A stretch of DNA of 64,000 nucleotides from Cristatella mucedo (GCA_009760855.2 WPIO01000253.1:62001-126000); one strand, 5' to 3'. Counted from the first letter of the stretch, positions 19,105-30,769 are shown. Translations and numbers: made by a program. The notes: generated by a model from the sequence alone, not told the origin.

Positions 19105-19825
19105 CCGCGCTAGAGGGCGGCCTCGGGCGACTCCTAAGGGTGTGTAGCATATCTGAGGACAGCTCAGAAATAGTCGAAGAGAAGAAAGCAGCGGAATACC
19201 CGGAGGTACCATGGAGAAATCAGGTCAAGGTCCAGAGCTAAAGCTTCTGTCGTCAACGGTAAGCGGAGGAATGGAACAGCTAATTTGTTGTCCATACATA
19301 ACCTGACGGCACGAAGAGGCTGAAACTCATGCAGCAGTTTAGCTGGGTACGGAAGAGCCAAGGCCGACGTGGGTCTTGTAGCTCATCGTAAGAAATTTTC
19401 TGTGCAGGTCCTAGACTGGGGAACTCGCCTCCACAGTTTTTACGCAAAGACAACTACTACTCTTCTGCGTCCGACTACGGCTCCTCATTTTCAGCGGTCC
19501 TGAGCTGCTGCATCCATGCTACTCACTACGTCAATGTACTCCGACTCTGCAATGCTTCTGGCTTCTCTTTGTTGCGTGAGATTATGTCAGTTGGCAGATG
19601 AATAAGTTCCGAAAGCCAGGCTGTCAGTCCGCTATACAAAACTCTCCTGTGTAATACCTACATAGTCTTAATGGCTTTCTGGAGTCACAGGTGGAGGTAC
19701 TACGTTGGGTGCGAATTATGATTGGCCAGTTAGCCATAACATATTGCTATCTTATGTTTGATATATTGTAATTTGCATACCTAGAAATAGTCAAACCCAG
19801 ATAGGTACTATGCAAAAATGAGCCA
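19105..19825. mobile_element. Composite LINE with inverted 5' segment (twin-priming-like), copy 1
   Basis: From about 19,370 down to 19,160 the minus strand encodes LINE-B C-terminal residues (AKLLHEFQPLRAVRLCMDNK). From 19,410 the plus strand encodes the next part of the same protein (LGNSPPQF-like, then the Ser-rich end) and runs on to the 3' end near 19,690. The two segments are adjacent in the LINE but oppositely oriented here, as expected from a twin-primed insertion. The whole composite recurs at 53,692-54,565, including about 130 bp of flank. Confidence 0.6.
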
Positions 19826-19926
19826 CCCGACGACGGATTCAGGCTTTTCACCAGAGAAATGCTGCACAATTTTCGAAGAGTTGCAACCAGCAAACTCAGC
19901 GAGAACATAAGGTGGAAACGCAATAT

Positions 19927-20228
19927 TGTCACGCCGAAGGCTAGGCAGAGTAGGCGTAACTTACCGCTTACCGAGCGGCATAACCTACCAGCTAATGCAT
20001 TTGGGTATGCGGGTACGCCCAATGAGCTGGCCGCCACGAAACGAGCGTTCCTAGCACTGACCCACTCACCGTTACTAGAGTGAGTCGCGAGTCCGCGGCG
20101 TTAATTGGAAAGCAAGACACACGACTGGGTATTTTACTGAGCTTTATTCTCAAGCGCTCAAAGTCGCTGATCGTCTAGCTCAGTTTTATCTCCACACTCC
20201 TCACACGCTCTCAACAGCACAAGCACTC
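19927..20228 (-). mobile_element. Partial LTR (LTR family 2), cut by a LINE insertion
   Basis: Starts TGTCACGCCGAAGG and matches the first 300 bp of the solo LTR at 29,290-30,424 (for example CTGGCCGCCACGAAACGAGC and GAGTCCGCGGCGT). It ends abruptly at 20,228, where the (AAT)n tail of the next LINE begins. The rest of the LTR is not found on the far side. Strand is given by the AATAAA in the reverse orientation. Confidence 0.65.
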
Positions 20229-21790
20229 TTAATAATAATAATAGTAATAATAATGCACTTGATAAATCACCATCGGAGAACTTATTCTCTTTCTAGGCGC
20301 TTTACGTTTTCTGCAAAGGGAAATGCAATTGAATGGTAAGTAAAATCATGCATGAAAAACAAACAAAATGAGTAATATGGATAGGGGTGACATGCACAGT
20401 GTCAGCATGCAAATGTGGTTAGTGGCAGCATGCACAGTGTCAGCACGCATAGGCACATCAAGGACGAATCACAGGGACCCACTAAATGCTGTCCTAAAAA
20501 GGCGTGTGTTTTAAGTTCCTTTTAAATGCGGTCAGGTCAGCTGATGTTCTAACACAGGTCGGGAGGAAGTTCCATGCTTTGGGAGCATACGAACTAAAAT
20601 CACGGTCTCCAAAGGATTAAGGGCTTGTACGAGGTATTTTTTGACTGTTGGATTCTAAAAAGCGGGTGGTACGATGCTTGGCCTGATAGGGTAGTATATC
20701 TGACAGATAGGCTGGAGCCATAGAATGAAGGGACCTAAAAGTGAGCGACAAAACCTTGAAGTCAATCCGTTGCTTGACTGGTAGCCAGTGCAGGTCGGCG
20801 AGAAGTGGAGTAATGTGGCAACTGCGAGGCTCACGACAAACGAGCCTTGCTGCAGAGTCTAGCACCAGCTGCTATCGCCTGATCGCACATGCCCGTAGGC
20901 CAGTATGCTGTGAGTTGCAGAAGTCGAGACGGGATGTCACCAATGCATGGACCAGCTTAGATGTGGTATCCTTATCTAAACAAGCCCAAATTTTTAGCAA
21001 TGTTATGTAGCTGAAAATAGGCAGAGTTGACTTTGGAGCTGATATGGTCGTCTAAAGAGAGGTCGATTTATAATATGACACCGAGATTTCGAGCTGATGC
21101 AACTGGAGATATGCTGGCAGGGCCAATTTTGAAAGTCAGCCTTTCCAATCTCTGAATCGCACTGGGTTTGGCCACAACTAGTAAGTTAGTTTTATCATGG
21201 TTTAGTTTTAGAAAAGTTGTTGCCATACATGTGTGGATGTCATCAATACATGCAGCAAGTGAGTTGAGAGAATTCGAGGTGCTCGAAGGCTGGGAGGGAT
21301 CAAAGCAAAGGTACAACTGAGTGTCATCCGAATAGAAGTGAAAGCCTACATTGTGCTTGGCAATCACATCAGCAAGAAGGAGAGTTCAGCTGGTCTGTCA
21401 CGACCCATTCCAGTGTCTTTGATAGGAATGGTAGAAGGGAGACTGGGCGGTAGTTGCTTAAGTTTTCTTGGTCTAGTGTTGCTTTCTTGAGAAGAGGCCT
21501 GAATACAGCTTTTTTGAAAGGTGCTGGGACATGAAATGAGGCTAATGACATATGAATGATGTTAGTTGTGCATGGCAGCAGCAGATCAATGCAACGTAGG
21601 AACAGGATAGTGGGAATAGGGTCCAGAGGACTTGCTGTCTTCTTTGATTGCGATGCGAACTTTAGGACTAGATCACTAGCGACCTGCTTAAATGCAGACA
21701 TTGAGGCGCAGCCGGGAACCGAGGAACAGCATTCTAGTGGGAAGGTAGACGAAAGGCATCCTCGCAGCACGCAGTTCTGGTTCGAAAAAA
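20229..21790 (-). pseudogene. LINE-A (CR1/L2-like) copy with internal RT deletion
   Basis: On the minus strand it begins within the linker upstream of the RT domain (21,770-21,369: LDPIPTILFLRCIDLLLP, ENLSNYRPVSLLPFLSKTLE). It then jumps directly to AKHNVGFHFYSDDTQLYLCF (21,367-21,068). Compared with the copy at 43.0-43.9 kb, the RT fingers and palm up to just before the YxDD box are missing (about 0.38 kb). The C-terminal domain (LLADLHWLPVKQRIDFKVLS, 20,865-20,617) and the 3' UTR with hairpin (20,258-20,302) and (AAT)n end follow. Confidence 0.75.
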
Positions 21791-22499
21791 GGGCTCATCT
21801 TAATCGGCACCCAAATTTGATATTGCTGCTGTGCCAAGTCCCTCTTTTATCGCCAACGGACGCTGATTGACTATGAACAGTGTGCCGTGGCTTTGATGTT
21901 GCAGCTGTTGCCTATATTTGGTTGCTTCTGAAAAGACCAGTTGAGAATTGCTGACACACTCTACGCTATGAACCAGCCAACCGGAGCCTTGGGAGAACAG
22001 CAGCAGAACCTTGAACCATCCACTATTAAAAGTGAGCAAGCTCCAGGGCTTGTCGTCTGCAGGGGCTTTGAGCAATGGACGTGCGAGTTTTGCCGCATAG
22101 CATGCTTTAAAATCGACAGCTTGCCAGCCGAACAGGATGACATCCAAAAGGAACTAAATCTTTCGCATAGACTTTTTCCAGTCAGATGCATGCTAAACAA
22201 ATGGTGGTGAATGACGAATGTCGGGCAAATAAGTGTCAAAGAAACAGGAGCAGCCAGCCTAACGGGTCGAAGCTGAAGCAAGTTCATCTATCGGCTCTGC
22301 GAGGCAGATATCTCCTAAGGAGATCTCCTAGTCTCGCCCCGTGATTAGTTCCTAGTCCATTCGTTCTACTTTTTATTCGCTCCTCATTCTAGCTTATTCC
22401 TGAGTCAGCCGTGGCCTGCCGTCTGGTGACGTCAGCCGCATCAAGTTTCTCCTAGCTGAGGCTCTCGATGCCAACTTGTTGGAACAAGCAGGAAGCTCC

Positions 22500-22605
22500 A
22501 TAGACTGGTTCTCGAACATGCACGACAATGTTCTCGAAACAACAACAATGTTCTCGAATGTGCGTGACACGTTCTCTAATGTTCTCAAACGTGGGCGACA
22601 CGTTC
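22500..22605. promoter_or_regulatory. Cluster of TTCTCGAA motifs (heat-shock-element-like)
   Basis: TTCTCGAA occurs three times (about 22,510, 22,533 and 22,551), with related TTCTCTAA and TTCTCAAA just after. Each fits the nTTCnnGAAn core of heat shock elements, but they are not contiguous as a strong element would be. The partner cluster is at 60,113-60,182. Function is not shown. Confidence 0.25.
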
Positions 22606-23199
22606 CCTTTAAACCGGCTGCTCTAGCTTTGCCGATGATCGGTCCATGGGGCAAGCTGTTGCAGTGCTAGCAGCTCTGAACGGCATACCGTGCAGTCATG
22701 TTGATTTCAGAGGCACCCAACCCTCAAGTCCGAGGACAAGAGAGGATGCCCAGCCTTGATGGTCTGAGCAGCCTACTGCATGTGATTTTAACTTGCTTAT
22801 TTGAAATCTTTTTTGGTGACATGCAGCCTGTTAGCAACACAATGGCATTCAATTTCTAATATATGTGAGACAAAGTGTTTTCCAACTCTAAGGAATCAGT
22901 TGAAATCATTCGAGTAGAGTGAAGAATAACAAGAAGTTCGGTATAAAAAGTATATACCCTACACCAAGCGATCTTTTTTAACTATTCACCAAGCTTACGA
23001 AACTCGAATTCAAATCCGAAATCCCTAGCTCCATATGTTGTCTGATCCTTTCGCATTTTTGTTTCCAGAAATAGTCTCAGTATTTGAGCTTACACTTACA
23101 AGCTGAATAGCCTAGAAAGAGCTTGAGTTCTCCGGGGGCACTATATCGAATGCATTATTGTAATTATAATGTAATTTTCAGTTAGCTGTGCGATATTTT

Positions 23200-23897
23200 T
23201 GGCATATAGAACACATATGAGGTGATGCTGCTGTAAGATCATCACCACGTGCTCGAAATTTAGGTGTCGTATACGACAGCTGCCTCAATTTTAAAAGCTT
23301 CATTTAGAAGACTGCTTCTACAGCTAGCCATCATATCCGATCCCTATCCAAGATTAGGCACTGCCTTGTACAGTGGCTTAAAAAAACTGAACTAGCTCCT
23401 TAGTTCTGTTTCGGCTTGATTTTTGCAATTTCCTTTTGGCTGGGATACCAAGGAAAGCACCTAGGCCACTGCAGCTGACTATGGATATGGCTGCATGGCT
23501 AGTCCTCAAGTCCAAGAGGTTTGAGCCCTTGTCTCCCTAGCGAAATAAGCTAGAACGGATGCCGGTTGAGCAACAGATACAGAGCAATGTTCTCAGGCTG
23601 ACCCACAAGGCCTGTCGCGGCTTGATTCCTTTGTACCTAGCTGAACTGCTGCACCAGCCTCTTCGTGCCCTAAGGTCATGTGAGGACAATAAATTACCTG
23701 TTTCATTCCTCCACTTAAAGACCGTTGGCTACAGAAGCTTCAGCTCAGCAGGTCGTAGACTGTGGAACTCGCTTCCTCAATTCTTATGCAACGACAAATA
23801 CTCTTCTCCTGCCGTATATGGCTCATGTTTTCAGCGGTCCGGAGCTGCTACTTCCAAGCTACTAACTACGTCAACCGCTTTCCTGACTGCGCTATAA
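23200..23897 (+). pseudogene. LINE-B C-terminal region, decayed
   Basis: The upstream part (23,245-23,550) reads as SCLNFKSF, HHIRSLSKIRHCL and a Leu/Trp-rich stretch with stops. The end (23,559-23,897) is open: QQIQSNVLRLTHKACRGLIP, YLAELLHQ, and SFSSAGRRLWNSLPQFLCND. This is the conserved C-terminal domain of CR1/L2-like LINE ORF2. A tail-like hairpin lies further upstream at 23,108-23,143, from a different element. The copy at 61.0-61.68 kb is its duplication partner. Confidence 0.7.
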
Positions 23898-23916
23898 AAA
23901 TTAATAATCAATCCTA

Positions 23917-24080
23917 GATGATTAAACAGCCTCTTTTTGAATAGTTACAGAAGAGCCTTAACGGCTGTCACCACTGCTTGCGGTGGCAATAAAGAATCAC
24001 CCACTGCAGGAATCGAACCCATGACCTCGGGACCCAGGTCGTGAAAGCAACTGCCTTACACAGTGTGCCATCACGGGTAG
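23917..24080 (-). mobile_element. tRNA-headed SINE (family 1)
   Basis: On the minus strand: CCGTGATGGCACACTGTGTAAGGCAG (near A box), then the B-box fit GGTTCGATTCC (24,006-24,016). A body with CACTGCAAGCAGTGG-like dyad follows, then the end GAGGCTGTTTAATCA. It sits in the 3' flank of the LINE-B remnant. Other copies are at 24,851-25,028, 58,548-58,682, 61,703-61,863 and 63,416-63,593. Repetition shows it is not a functional tRNA gene. Confidence 0.7.
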
Positions 24081-24850
24081 ACTTCCTACTTTCTCTCTTG
24101 TGCATGCGACGAAGTCCGGTGGCTACCGAATGTGTACCGAAAGCAGCTTAGGGTGCGAGTGAGCTATAAAAAAAATCTCCTTTCTAACACCAGCACAATC
24201 TTTATGGCTTTGTGATGTTACAGTTTGAGATACATTCCATGAAATATGCTACTGGAATGAGTAAGCCAAATAGGCTCAGATTATCAAAGGAAACCGAGCT
24301 TAATTCAAACATTGTTTCACGACTTGACGAAATAATTTTCCAGTATCTATTATTTCTAAATACAGGAGTTTCACAGTGAAAGGACTTATAGCGACCGAGA
24401 GGAAGTACGTACCTATACAACCAGGGATACATTTTCTAGGCTCAGCTTGATTAGATAGTCTTGGTGAGGCTCTTTAGTCACTGATTATCTTTAGTGTTTG
24501 ATGCGACTTAAATGTTTACAGATTTGGTGTGAAGCTTAACATAGCTGTTCCATATGTCTAAACACGAACTGAGATTGAAATTGAGCAGCTTTCAGAAGAG
24601 CACGTGCGAATAGTAGCATTTTTGTTTGGTCAACGAACAATTCAGGTAGATTTCTATCGGCCAAATCTGGCCACCGGGGTTGCTGTTCGCTATCGTTTGC
24701 GGTCCCAATGCTTTGTTTCAGTTGCTGGCATCAGGCTGCTCACTAGGCTGGCTTATTAGATGACGATCAACTAACAAGCAGTATCTGTACAGATCGCTCT
24801 AATCAAAATAAATAGCAATACACATAGACATTCTCGTCAGTAAGGCAACG

Positions 24851-25028
24851 CCCAATAGCTGTGATGGCACACTAGGTAAGGCAGTTGCTTTGTTGACCTC
24901 GGTCCCGAGGTCGTGGGTTCGATTCCTGCGGTTGGCGATTCCTTATCACTACTGCAGGCAGTGGTGATAGCCATAAAGACTCTCCTGTCGCTATTCAAAA
25001 AATAGGCTGTTCAATCAGCAAGAATTTT
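24851..25028 (+). mobile_element. SINE family 1 copy with empty-site evidence
   Basis: The A box TGGCACACTAG and B box GGTTCGATTCC fit RNA polymerase III consensus exactly. AACG flanks it on both sides (24,847-24,850 and 25,029-25,032). The paralogous position at 62,617-62,620 has a single AACG and no SINE. Confidence 0.75.
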
Positions 25029-25364
25029 AACGTGTTCCTCGTGCTTCATGCTGGGGTCTGCTTGGCTATATCGCACAGCTCGTGCATGCTTGTCGTGCCA
25101 CCTTTGCTTATTCGGGGGAAAGGGTTAGGTGCTAGCCTTAATGAATAAGGTCGTGTGCTCAAGCCCTTTGGCATATATAAGACCCCGGCATGAGATTAAG
25201 TACTCTTAGGTTGGTATACAAACGAATAATGTATTTTATATTTTTACATTTGGAGATGTTTAGCGACATATCCGTATAGCATTGCTACAGGGAAGCATGT
25301 CCATATTTGCATTCAAAGTAGCACTTGATTTACTTGCTCTATCTCGGAGCACTGCTCTTTGCAG

Positions 25365-25615
25365 GTGAGAAGGCACAAGCGCCCTCAGACTTGAACCTGA
25401 ATGAGAAACCGATTTATTCAACGTCGGTTGTCGACGAGCAAGAGATGCAAACCTCAAAAAGCATCGGCGATGATCAGGTCGATCGTGTTGAAGAAACACC
25501 AGAAGTCAGTTGGCACGGTATCCAGGCTATTGACGTCAAGATCATGATCGAATGCTACGATAAAACCAGCTTGGCCTCCGGCCGATCAGCCAAAGTTTAC
25601 AAAGGCTTGTCGCCT
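25365..25615 (+). pseudogene. Exon-like segment encoding a kinase glycine-loop start, copy 1
   Basis: The acceptor TCTTTGCAG ends at 25,364. The open frame that follows encodes an acidic linker (VDEQEMQ, DDQVDRVEETPEV), then IDVKIMIECYDKTSLASGRS and AKVYKG. The last part looks like strand 1 and the Gly-rich ATP loop of a protein kinase (G-x-S-A-x-VYKG). Similarity to the second copy stops about 50 bp after VYKG, and the rest of a kinase domain is not seen. Copies lie at 62,946-63,190 and 63,930-64,000. It could be an exon of a receptor- or RIP/IRAK-like kinase gene caught in the duplicated block. Confidence 0.4.
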
Positions 25616-25831
25616 CTGTGCTTTCGAGTCCCGGCGACAGCCTGCAGCAGTAGCAGCCATTTGTGGTGCTGCTGGCACCGATCGTCGTGTCTGATGTCCC
25701 GTTGGCAGTTTTGCTAAACGGCTATTGAAAAGGAAGTCACACTGCAGTCTTGCAGTGTGAATGAATGCGTAAAATAAGGCATGCCATGCATGTTCAGTAC
25801 CGGCGGCTGCTGCGCTTGCCGGTGCATAGTT

Positions 25832-26690
25832 TGTAACCACGCAGAGAAGCTCGTCCCCCCGGTTCTCTACCGGTGAACTGTGTGATGCAGCACTGCAGTG
25901 CTGTTAAAACACAGGCAGCCACAACTGGGTGCTGAAAGCAACAGTTTATTGCGGGCCTGTTACTAGTGGTTACACGCCGGCGAAAGTGCTTTACGCGGTG
26001 CTTTACTCACCAGAGCGACGGAGTTAACTGGGCGAAGTCCCAAAGCCCGAGTATAACCAACTACCCTGTGGGTATACCAGGCGCGTACCGGACCGACGGA
26101 GTTAACAGTGCGGACTTCCGAAGCCAGCGTATAATAAACTATCCTATGCATGCGTCGCTAGCTATTGTCCCAACCCTAAAGGCGGCCGCTACAGCACCCA
26201 AATATACGAGCAGCTAACTGAGTAACCGGAAGAACACAACTGCACAGTATAAGTTGCACTTAGATGTCCGTCGCTGTAGGTCTGTCTCTCGTGCTCTCGA
26301 AGCGAAGTCTCTGATCGACTACCAAAGCAGCAGCCCCGAGCTCTGTCAGTCGTCTCATTATATTCTCTATCCTCTCAACTCCTGATCTCTCGCTCAGCTG
26401 CTATTTCTACTTCAGCATATTAGTCAGTGCACATCCTGACCGCAACGCCTGCACCAGGCTTCATTTTAACTTTAGCTGGTAGACCAGGAGCTGGGCCTGC
26501 ACTAGGTGTCCTAGTCGAACCCACTAAGACAACCACATTATTTGCTCCATCTCCTAACCGCATCACCTGCATAAAGCTCTATTCTATCATGAGCTAGGTG
26601 GATCTGGAGCTGGGTCTGTACTAGGCGCCCTAGTCGACCCCCTAAGGCAAGGGCTACCATTGTGGCTAAGCTGAGAGCTGCACCAGTGCA
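25832..26690 (-). repeat. 3' LTR of the non-autonomous element
   Basis: 859 bp, TG...CA ends, aligned along its length with 30,770-31,668 (shared AGCAACAGTTTATTGCGGGC, GTTAACAG, GGCGGCCGC). The differences and a 40-bp length gap indicate age. Confidence 0.85.
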
Positions 26691-26861
26691 TTACTCACTT
26701 TCCTCGAGAGATAGAGAGAACCTCGTATCTGATCAGTCCGGGGTCCGGTGTTAAAAAACCCACTTGCCCAAGTGGAAAAAAGTATGGAGTCCCTCAATGG
26801 ACTGGTCTGACACTTTGGCCCTTCCGGGTTGGTGTTAATGCAACGCTCCCGAGGATTTGCA

Positions 26862-28085
26862 TTAGCACAACATATATCGATATCTAAGATTAGGCCTATG
26901 CTCGCGGTCGCGGCGCTGCAAATGGTATAGGTTATCCTCATGCACAGCTGAAGAACAGCTGTCGTCGTCTCGCGGGTCGCCCTGCCGCTCGCCCAGAGGG
27001 CGGGTACTCAGAGGTGTCACTCTGCCTTCAGCTATGCCATGTGTAGAGGCACTGGTAGAGTGATCTCTCCGTGTAGATGGCTCCGGCGGAACCGAATCGT
27101 CACCGGGAAACTTTGGTGGAGCCGGGTCTACAGCTGGCGGCGTCCCAACCGAGAACCTGTTAACCGTGGGAATGCTCGCATCCAAGCCGGTTGGCCGTGG
27201 TTGATGTGGACGAATCCGAGGCTTCGGCGTCGGTTTATCGTCACCTGCAACTGAAACATTTGCATTAGTTTTGCCCACTATGCCTAGCTGCGCATCCACC
27301 AGCTTCGGCAAACTTCTGTGCCTGACCGTAGCTCGGTGCTTCTGTTGTGGCGGAGCTAAAGCCTCCGAGTGACGCACCAGTGGTAGCTGATGGTCACCCA
27401 CCTGCACGGTTCCGCGCCCATAGTCGTAGGTGACCGGCGGCAGGGAGACAAGAAAGTCAATTCCCAGCAGTAGCGGCTGCAGAGACTCGGCGGTGACATA
27501 AAATTGGTGCTTGCAGGTGATGCCTCCCACTTGCACGCTTGCTGTCACGGCCCCTATTATAGGCAGGGAAGAACCCGTGATACTGGACGCCAGAACTGAC
27601 TCTATCGACAAGGAAAGGCACAGCTTTAGGGCAAAAGAGGCTGCCATCAGGGAGATATTGGCACCTGTGTCCCACAGTCCGGTAACCAGCACATCATTCA
27701 CCACCACCGGTGCCAGAGTGTGCGGTGCATGGACACTGGTGTCCACGACTTCCTGCCTCCTCGAAGCCGGCGGTAGTGGCTCCTGTTGTGGCAGGGCCAA
27801 TCGAGCTTCCCGTAAGCCGTAGTCATGAAGGCCGAAAACCACTCTCAGAGGCCTGGTAAGCCCTGGGATAGGTATGGACGCCTGTCGAGAGCGAAGGTGC
27901 CCAACTAACCGAAGCACGGCCCACGTACCCACTCGGACCAAGAGAGCCGGGCGCCACTGACCCGAATGGTCGCCGACCGCCCGAGTGTGGCCGTGAACCC
28001 TCCCGACTGGGGTGTGCGAGCCCGTACTCTCTGTGACTTCAATGTAATGCAATGTAATGTAATGTATCTCCGTCAGCCACTCCAC
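26862..28085 (-). CDS. Retroviral-type aspartic protease region with long Pro-rich tail
   Basis: A 407-codon open frame on the minus strand. The active-site segment VTGLWDTGANISLM (Asp-Thr-Gly-Ala at residues 139-142) and the later LLLGIDFL (205-212) are the two hallmark motifs of retropepsins in Ty3-like elements. An intervening VGGITCKHQFYV gives the flap-region strands. After the protease comes a long Pro/Arg/Asp-rich segment (residues about 240-390) with no RT motifs. The first 15 residues are encoded by a LINE tail (28,037-28,085), so the true upstream frame is gag. Protease activity would mature the Gag protein. This ORF is intact, unlike most of the window. Confidence 0.75.
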   Translation of the reverse strand: MEWLTEIHYITLHYIEVTESTGSHTPVGRVHGHTRAVGDHSGQWRPALLVRVGTWAVLRLVGHLRSRQASIPIPGLTRPLRVVFGLHDYGLREARLALPQQEPLPPASRRQEVVDTSVHAPHTLAPVVVNDVLVTGLWDTGANISLMAASFALKLCLSLSIESVLASSITGSSLPIIGAVTASVQVGGITCKHQFYVTAESLQPLLLGIDFLVSLPPVTYDYGRGTVQVGDHQLPLVRHSEALAPPQQKHRATVRHRSLPKLVDAQLGIVGKTNANVSVAGDDKPTPKPRIRPHQPRPTGLDASIPTVNRFSVGTPPAVDPAPPKFPGDDSVPPEPSTRRDHSTSASTHGIAEGRVTPLSTRPLGERQGDPRDDDSCSSAVHEDNLYHLQRRDREHRPNLRYRYMLC

Positions 28086-28166
28086 AAAGTCATAAAGACC
28101 ATGTGGGTGTTACGCAGGAAAATGTTTGTATAGCGCACTCACAGCCTAAGCGGCTTTCAATAAGCC
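28037..28166 (-). mobile_element. LINE 3'-end fragment inside the LTR element
   Basis: Same 3' end as at 1,721-2,011 and 38,560-38,860, with an ATGTA-type tail at 28,037-28,062. The coding end (RLGCECAIQ) is visible just before the stop. It separates gag from the protease frame. Confidence 0.7.
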
Positions 28167-29285
28167 GACCCGTACTGGGTCGTTCAGCCACGTCCTGCGT
28201 CCACCCATCTATCCCTGTAGCCCATGGCAGCCTGCACCCGGCAGTCGGGCCACCGAGTGTTCTGTAGGAATGGCGTACCTCGCGGCTGATACGACTGCTT
28301 TGTGGCGGGTTCGAGGGTTCCCCACAGACCCTTGGCAAACAGGTCACACACCTGGGTCATTTGCCCGGCCAATGCATCCACCTTACTCTCTATATCGTTC
28401 GAAATGGGGGCCCTATCTCTTCCGGATGGGTATGGCAGCCTTGGTCTCCGGCGTGCCTGGCGGAAGAAGCCCTGCGACTAAAGAAGCGAGGGTTGGCTTC
28501 GCATCTTTCAGCGAAAGCTAGGGCCTCGTCTAGGCAGGCACAGTCTTTAGCAAAGACGGCGTCGCTAATGTCGGGATGAAGGCCTCAGTATCTACAGGGT
28601 GTCTACAGAAGTCGTAAACGCTTTGCCAAGCGCCCTGGCGACAACCGTGTAGGGCCCCGCGGCGAGCAGCATCGCGACACACGCCAGCGGTGAACGTTCG
28701 CACCAGTTCAGCTTTCATTTCCTCGAATGTACATCGTTGGCCTGGCTCAGCTCAGAGCCGTTCATAGACCGAGCGATATACGTCGAGCGCTCGGCCGCGA
28801 GACTATGCCCCCAAACGAAACAGCTGAAGGTCCGGAGACGATCCGCAGGACCTAGAAAGCACCTCGTAATCGCCGATCCATCGTGGGAAGGAGTCCGTCA
28901 TGTCTCCCCCCGGAGAGGTGCCAGTGTCAGTGGTGAGGCCTCTAGGCTCCCGTCAAACGCGGCTGCGGTTTCGGGCACAACGAATATCTGGCTCGGCAAT
29001 GCCGGCTCAGCCTTGCGAGGAGCCTGCTCAGCACGCCGGCTAGGGATTGCTCGGGCGTAGTCCTGCTCAAGCCGCCGGCGAGAAAGTAAGGGCGGCGCCC
29101 GAGTGAGCCTGTGCGTTTTCGGCATGGCTTACCCGACGCAGGGTTAGTGGAAAAAGGCTCAGCGCCAGGTGGAAGAAGGATAGCGGTTGTGGCGGAGCGA
29201 CTCCTGCCGGGCACGTCGTAACGTACAGTGGGTCGAAAAGTGGTGGGCGCAGCGGACCCTCCAGGCGCAGTAAGGGACCGACTGA
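28167..29285 (-). pseudogene. Gag (capsid region) of the LTR element, broken
   Basis: Several minus-strand frames together give a Gag-like protein. A Pro/Arg-rich N-terminal part lies at 29,214-28,900. A capsid-like helical region with KAELVRTFTAGVCRDAARRG (28,718-28,650) is preceded by segments with the Trp/Leu spacing of capsid helices (28,900-28,740). LAGQMTQVCDLFAKGLWGTL (about 28,375-28,300) lies near the end. Frames change several times, so this copy cannot make Gag. The start codon region of gag lies at 30,724, beyond the inserted solo LTR. Confidence 0.5.
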
Positions 29286-30428
29286 GTACTGTAACGCCGA
29301 AGGCTCGGCGGAGTAAGCTTGACCTGCCGCTTACCTAGCGGCGTAGCCTATCGCCTAATGCCGTTCGGTGCGCGCCTACGCGCAATAATCTGGCCGCCAC
29401 GAAACGAGCGTTTCTGGCTCTGACCTGCTTACCGTTACTAAACGGGGTCGTGAGTCCGCGGCGTGAATTGGAAAGCGAGACACACACATTGGGGATTTTA
29501 CTGAACTTTATTCGCAAGCGCACAAAGTCGCTGCGCGTCTAGTTCAGCTTTATCTCCACACTCCTCGCACGTTCTCAGCTACACCAACACTCTTGCGGAG
29601 GGAATACTCCTCCACACTAAGCGCGACCCGGACCCTAAACCCTAACCGGTGAACTAGGAATCCGTTCCCACCTGTGCCGAGGGAATACCCCAAACACGCC
29701 AACTACGTCTAGCTCGCACCGGCAAATCACTATGCCGAGACCACGTGCTAGCGCGCACACACAAAACACGAAAGAAACACAAAATACAAAAGAACACACA
29801 AAATGCCAGCTCGGGCGTGATGCGACCGCATTCGGTGGGGTTCCACCGAATCCTCCTAGCGCGCTGTCTCGTCCTGTTCCGTCAATCGCTGGCGAACAGC
29901 CCGCCCTCCTCCCTCGCTTCCAGAGAAAACGAGTCCGACGGCGGAGCCGGACCAAAGACAGAAGACCACAGACAAAAAGACACGAGGCAAAAGACCCAGA
30001 GCGAGCGTCGCTCGACTCTTAAATACTTTGCTGAGACAATGGGGCAAGAGCTTAGGGGTATTGGGCCCGGACACCTTGGCCCATTACGGAAAGGAATGAC
30101 TACCGTTCCCAGGCCACTGGCAGGGCACCTCGGTCCAGCTTGAATGGCGAATGGGTTCCAGATGCTTCTTTCTTGGGAAGAGGGAAGGCGGGGGTTGACA
30201 GGCCAGCCAACATCTATCAGCAGCTTCCGCGAGTATCGGACCAATTCTAAAGGCCGAATCGCCGCTGCTCGTCTCCGAGCTTCCTGGCCTGCTCCTAAGC
30301 GCTTCCTCTCTAACCGCACTGACACTCCTCTCTGGCTCACTGCTCCAGGACAAAGGGGCTCTAGCCCGCCGCCGAACAGCTCTTGTTAGCGCTAAAATTC
30401 AGCCAAAGCCAGCAGGGCGCTACAGTAC
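29286..30428 (-). mobile_element. Solo LTR (family 2) inserted in gag, TSD GTAC
   Basis: 29,290-30,424, starting TGTAACGCCGAAGG and ending AGGGCGCTACA, with GTAC on both sides (29,286-29,289 and 30,425-30,428). Length is 1,135 bp. Relatives are a solo LTR at 51,935-53,363 (opposite orientation), a truncated copy at 45,325-45,902 and a partial copy at 19,927-20,228. The minus strand is chosen because the AATAAA lies in that orientation near the start side. No internal genes remain. Confidence 0.85.
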
Positions 30429-30724
30429 TGCGACGGCAAATGAAGTACGGTGGGAGCGACGTGTGGCGCGGCTGGCGGAGTGCCGGTCGGCGGCAAAGCT
30501 ACCGACCCGGCTGGTGTGTCGGCGCTGGGACGCCTGACCCGCCAAGCCACCGCCGCGCGTAGCTGAGCGTTCTCTTCCTCAAGCACGCATAAACGCTCAG
30601 TCAAATCGCCACTGATCGAAGCAAAAATAGCACGATCGTTTAGGCTCGCCTGCAGGATGTCGAACGCTCGGCCGGAGGTATTCGATAGCTCCGAACAGTT
30701 AAGCCACGCCATTCCCACGTCCAA
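30392..30724 (-). pseudogene. Gag N-terminus of the LTR element, truncated by the solo LTR
   Basis: From ATG 30,724 the frame encodes MDVGMAWLNCSELSNTSGRA followed by a coiled-coil-like stretch (SGDLTERLCVLEEENAQLRA) and a Pro/Ala-rich linker. It then runs into the LTR at 30,424. It lies about 45 bp inside the 5' LTR, as expected for the start of gag. Confidence 0.55.
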
Positions 30725-30769
30725 TCAAGAAGGCTGCAAGTGTTTTGAATCAAAAGCAGGGTCACCAAA

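Larger units (their letters stand above)
21820..25660. repeat. Segmental duplication, copy 1 (partner 59,410-63,235)
   Basis: Aligned landmarks in the same order: CAACGGACGCTGA (21,854), the CTCGAA-rich tract (22,510-22,610), the LINE-A-type tail (23,108), LINE-B end (23,559-23,897), SINE (23,917-24,080), GAGGAAGTACGTACCTATAC (24,400) and the kinase-loop exon (25,365-25,615). The partner shows the same landmarks from 59,440 to 63,200. The duplication postdates LINE-B and the first SINE. Confidence 0.8.

Noticed and set aside
24851-25028. A functional tRNA gene (perfect A and B boxes)
   Set aside because: The same sequence with the same non-tRNA 3' body is repeated five times, and the cloverleaf is incomplete. 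It is a SINE head.
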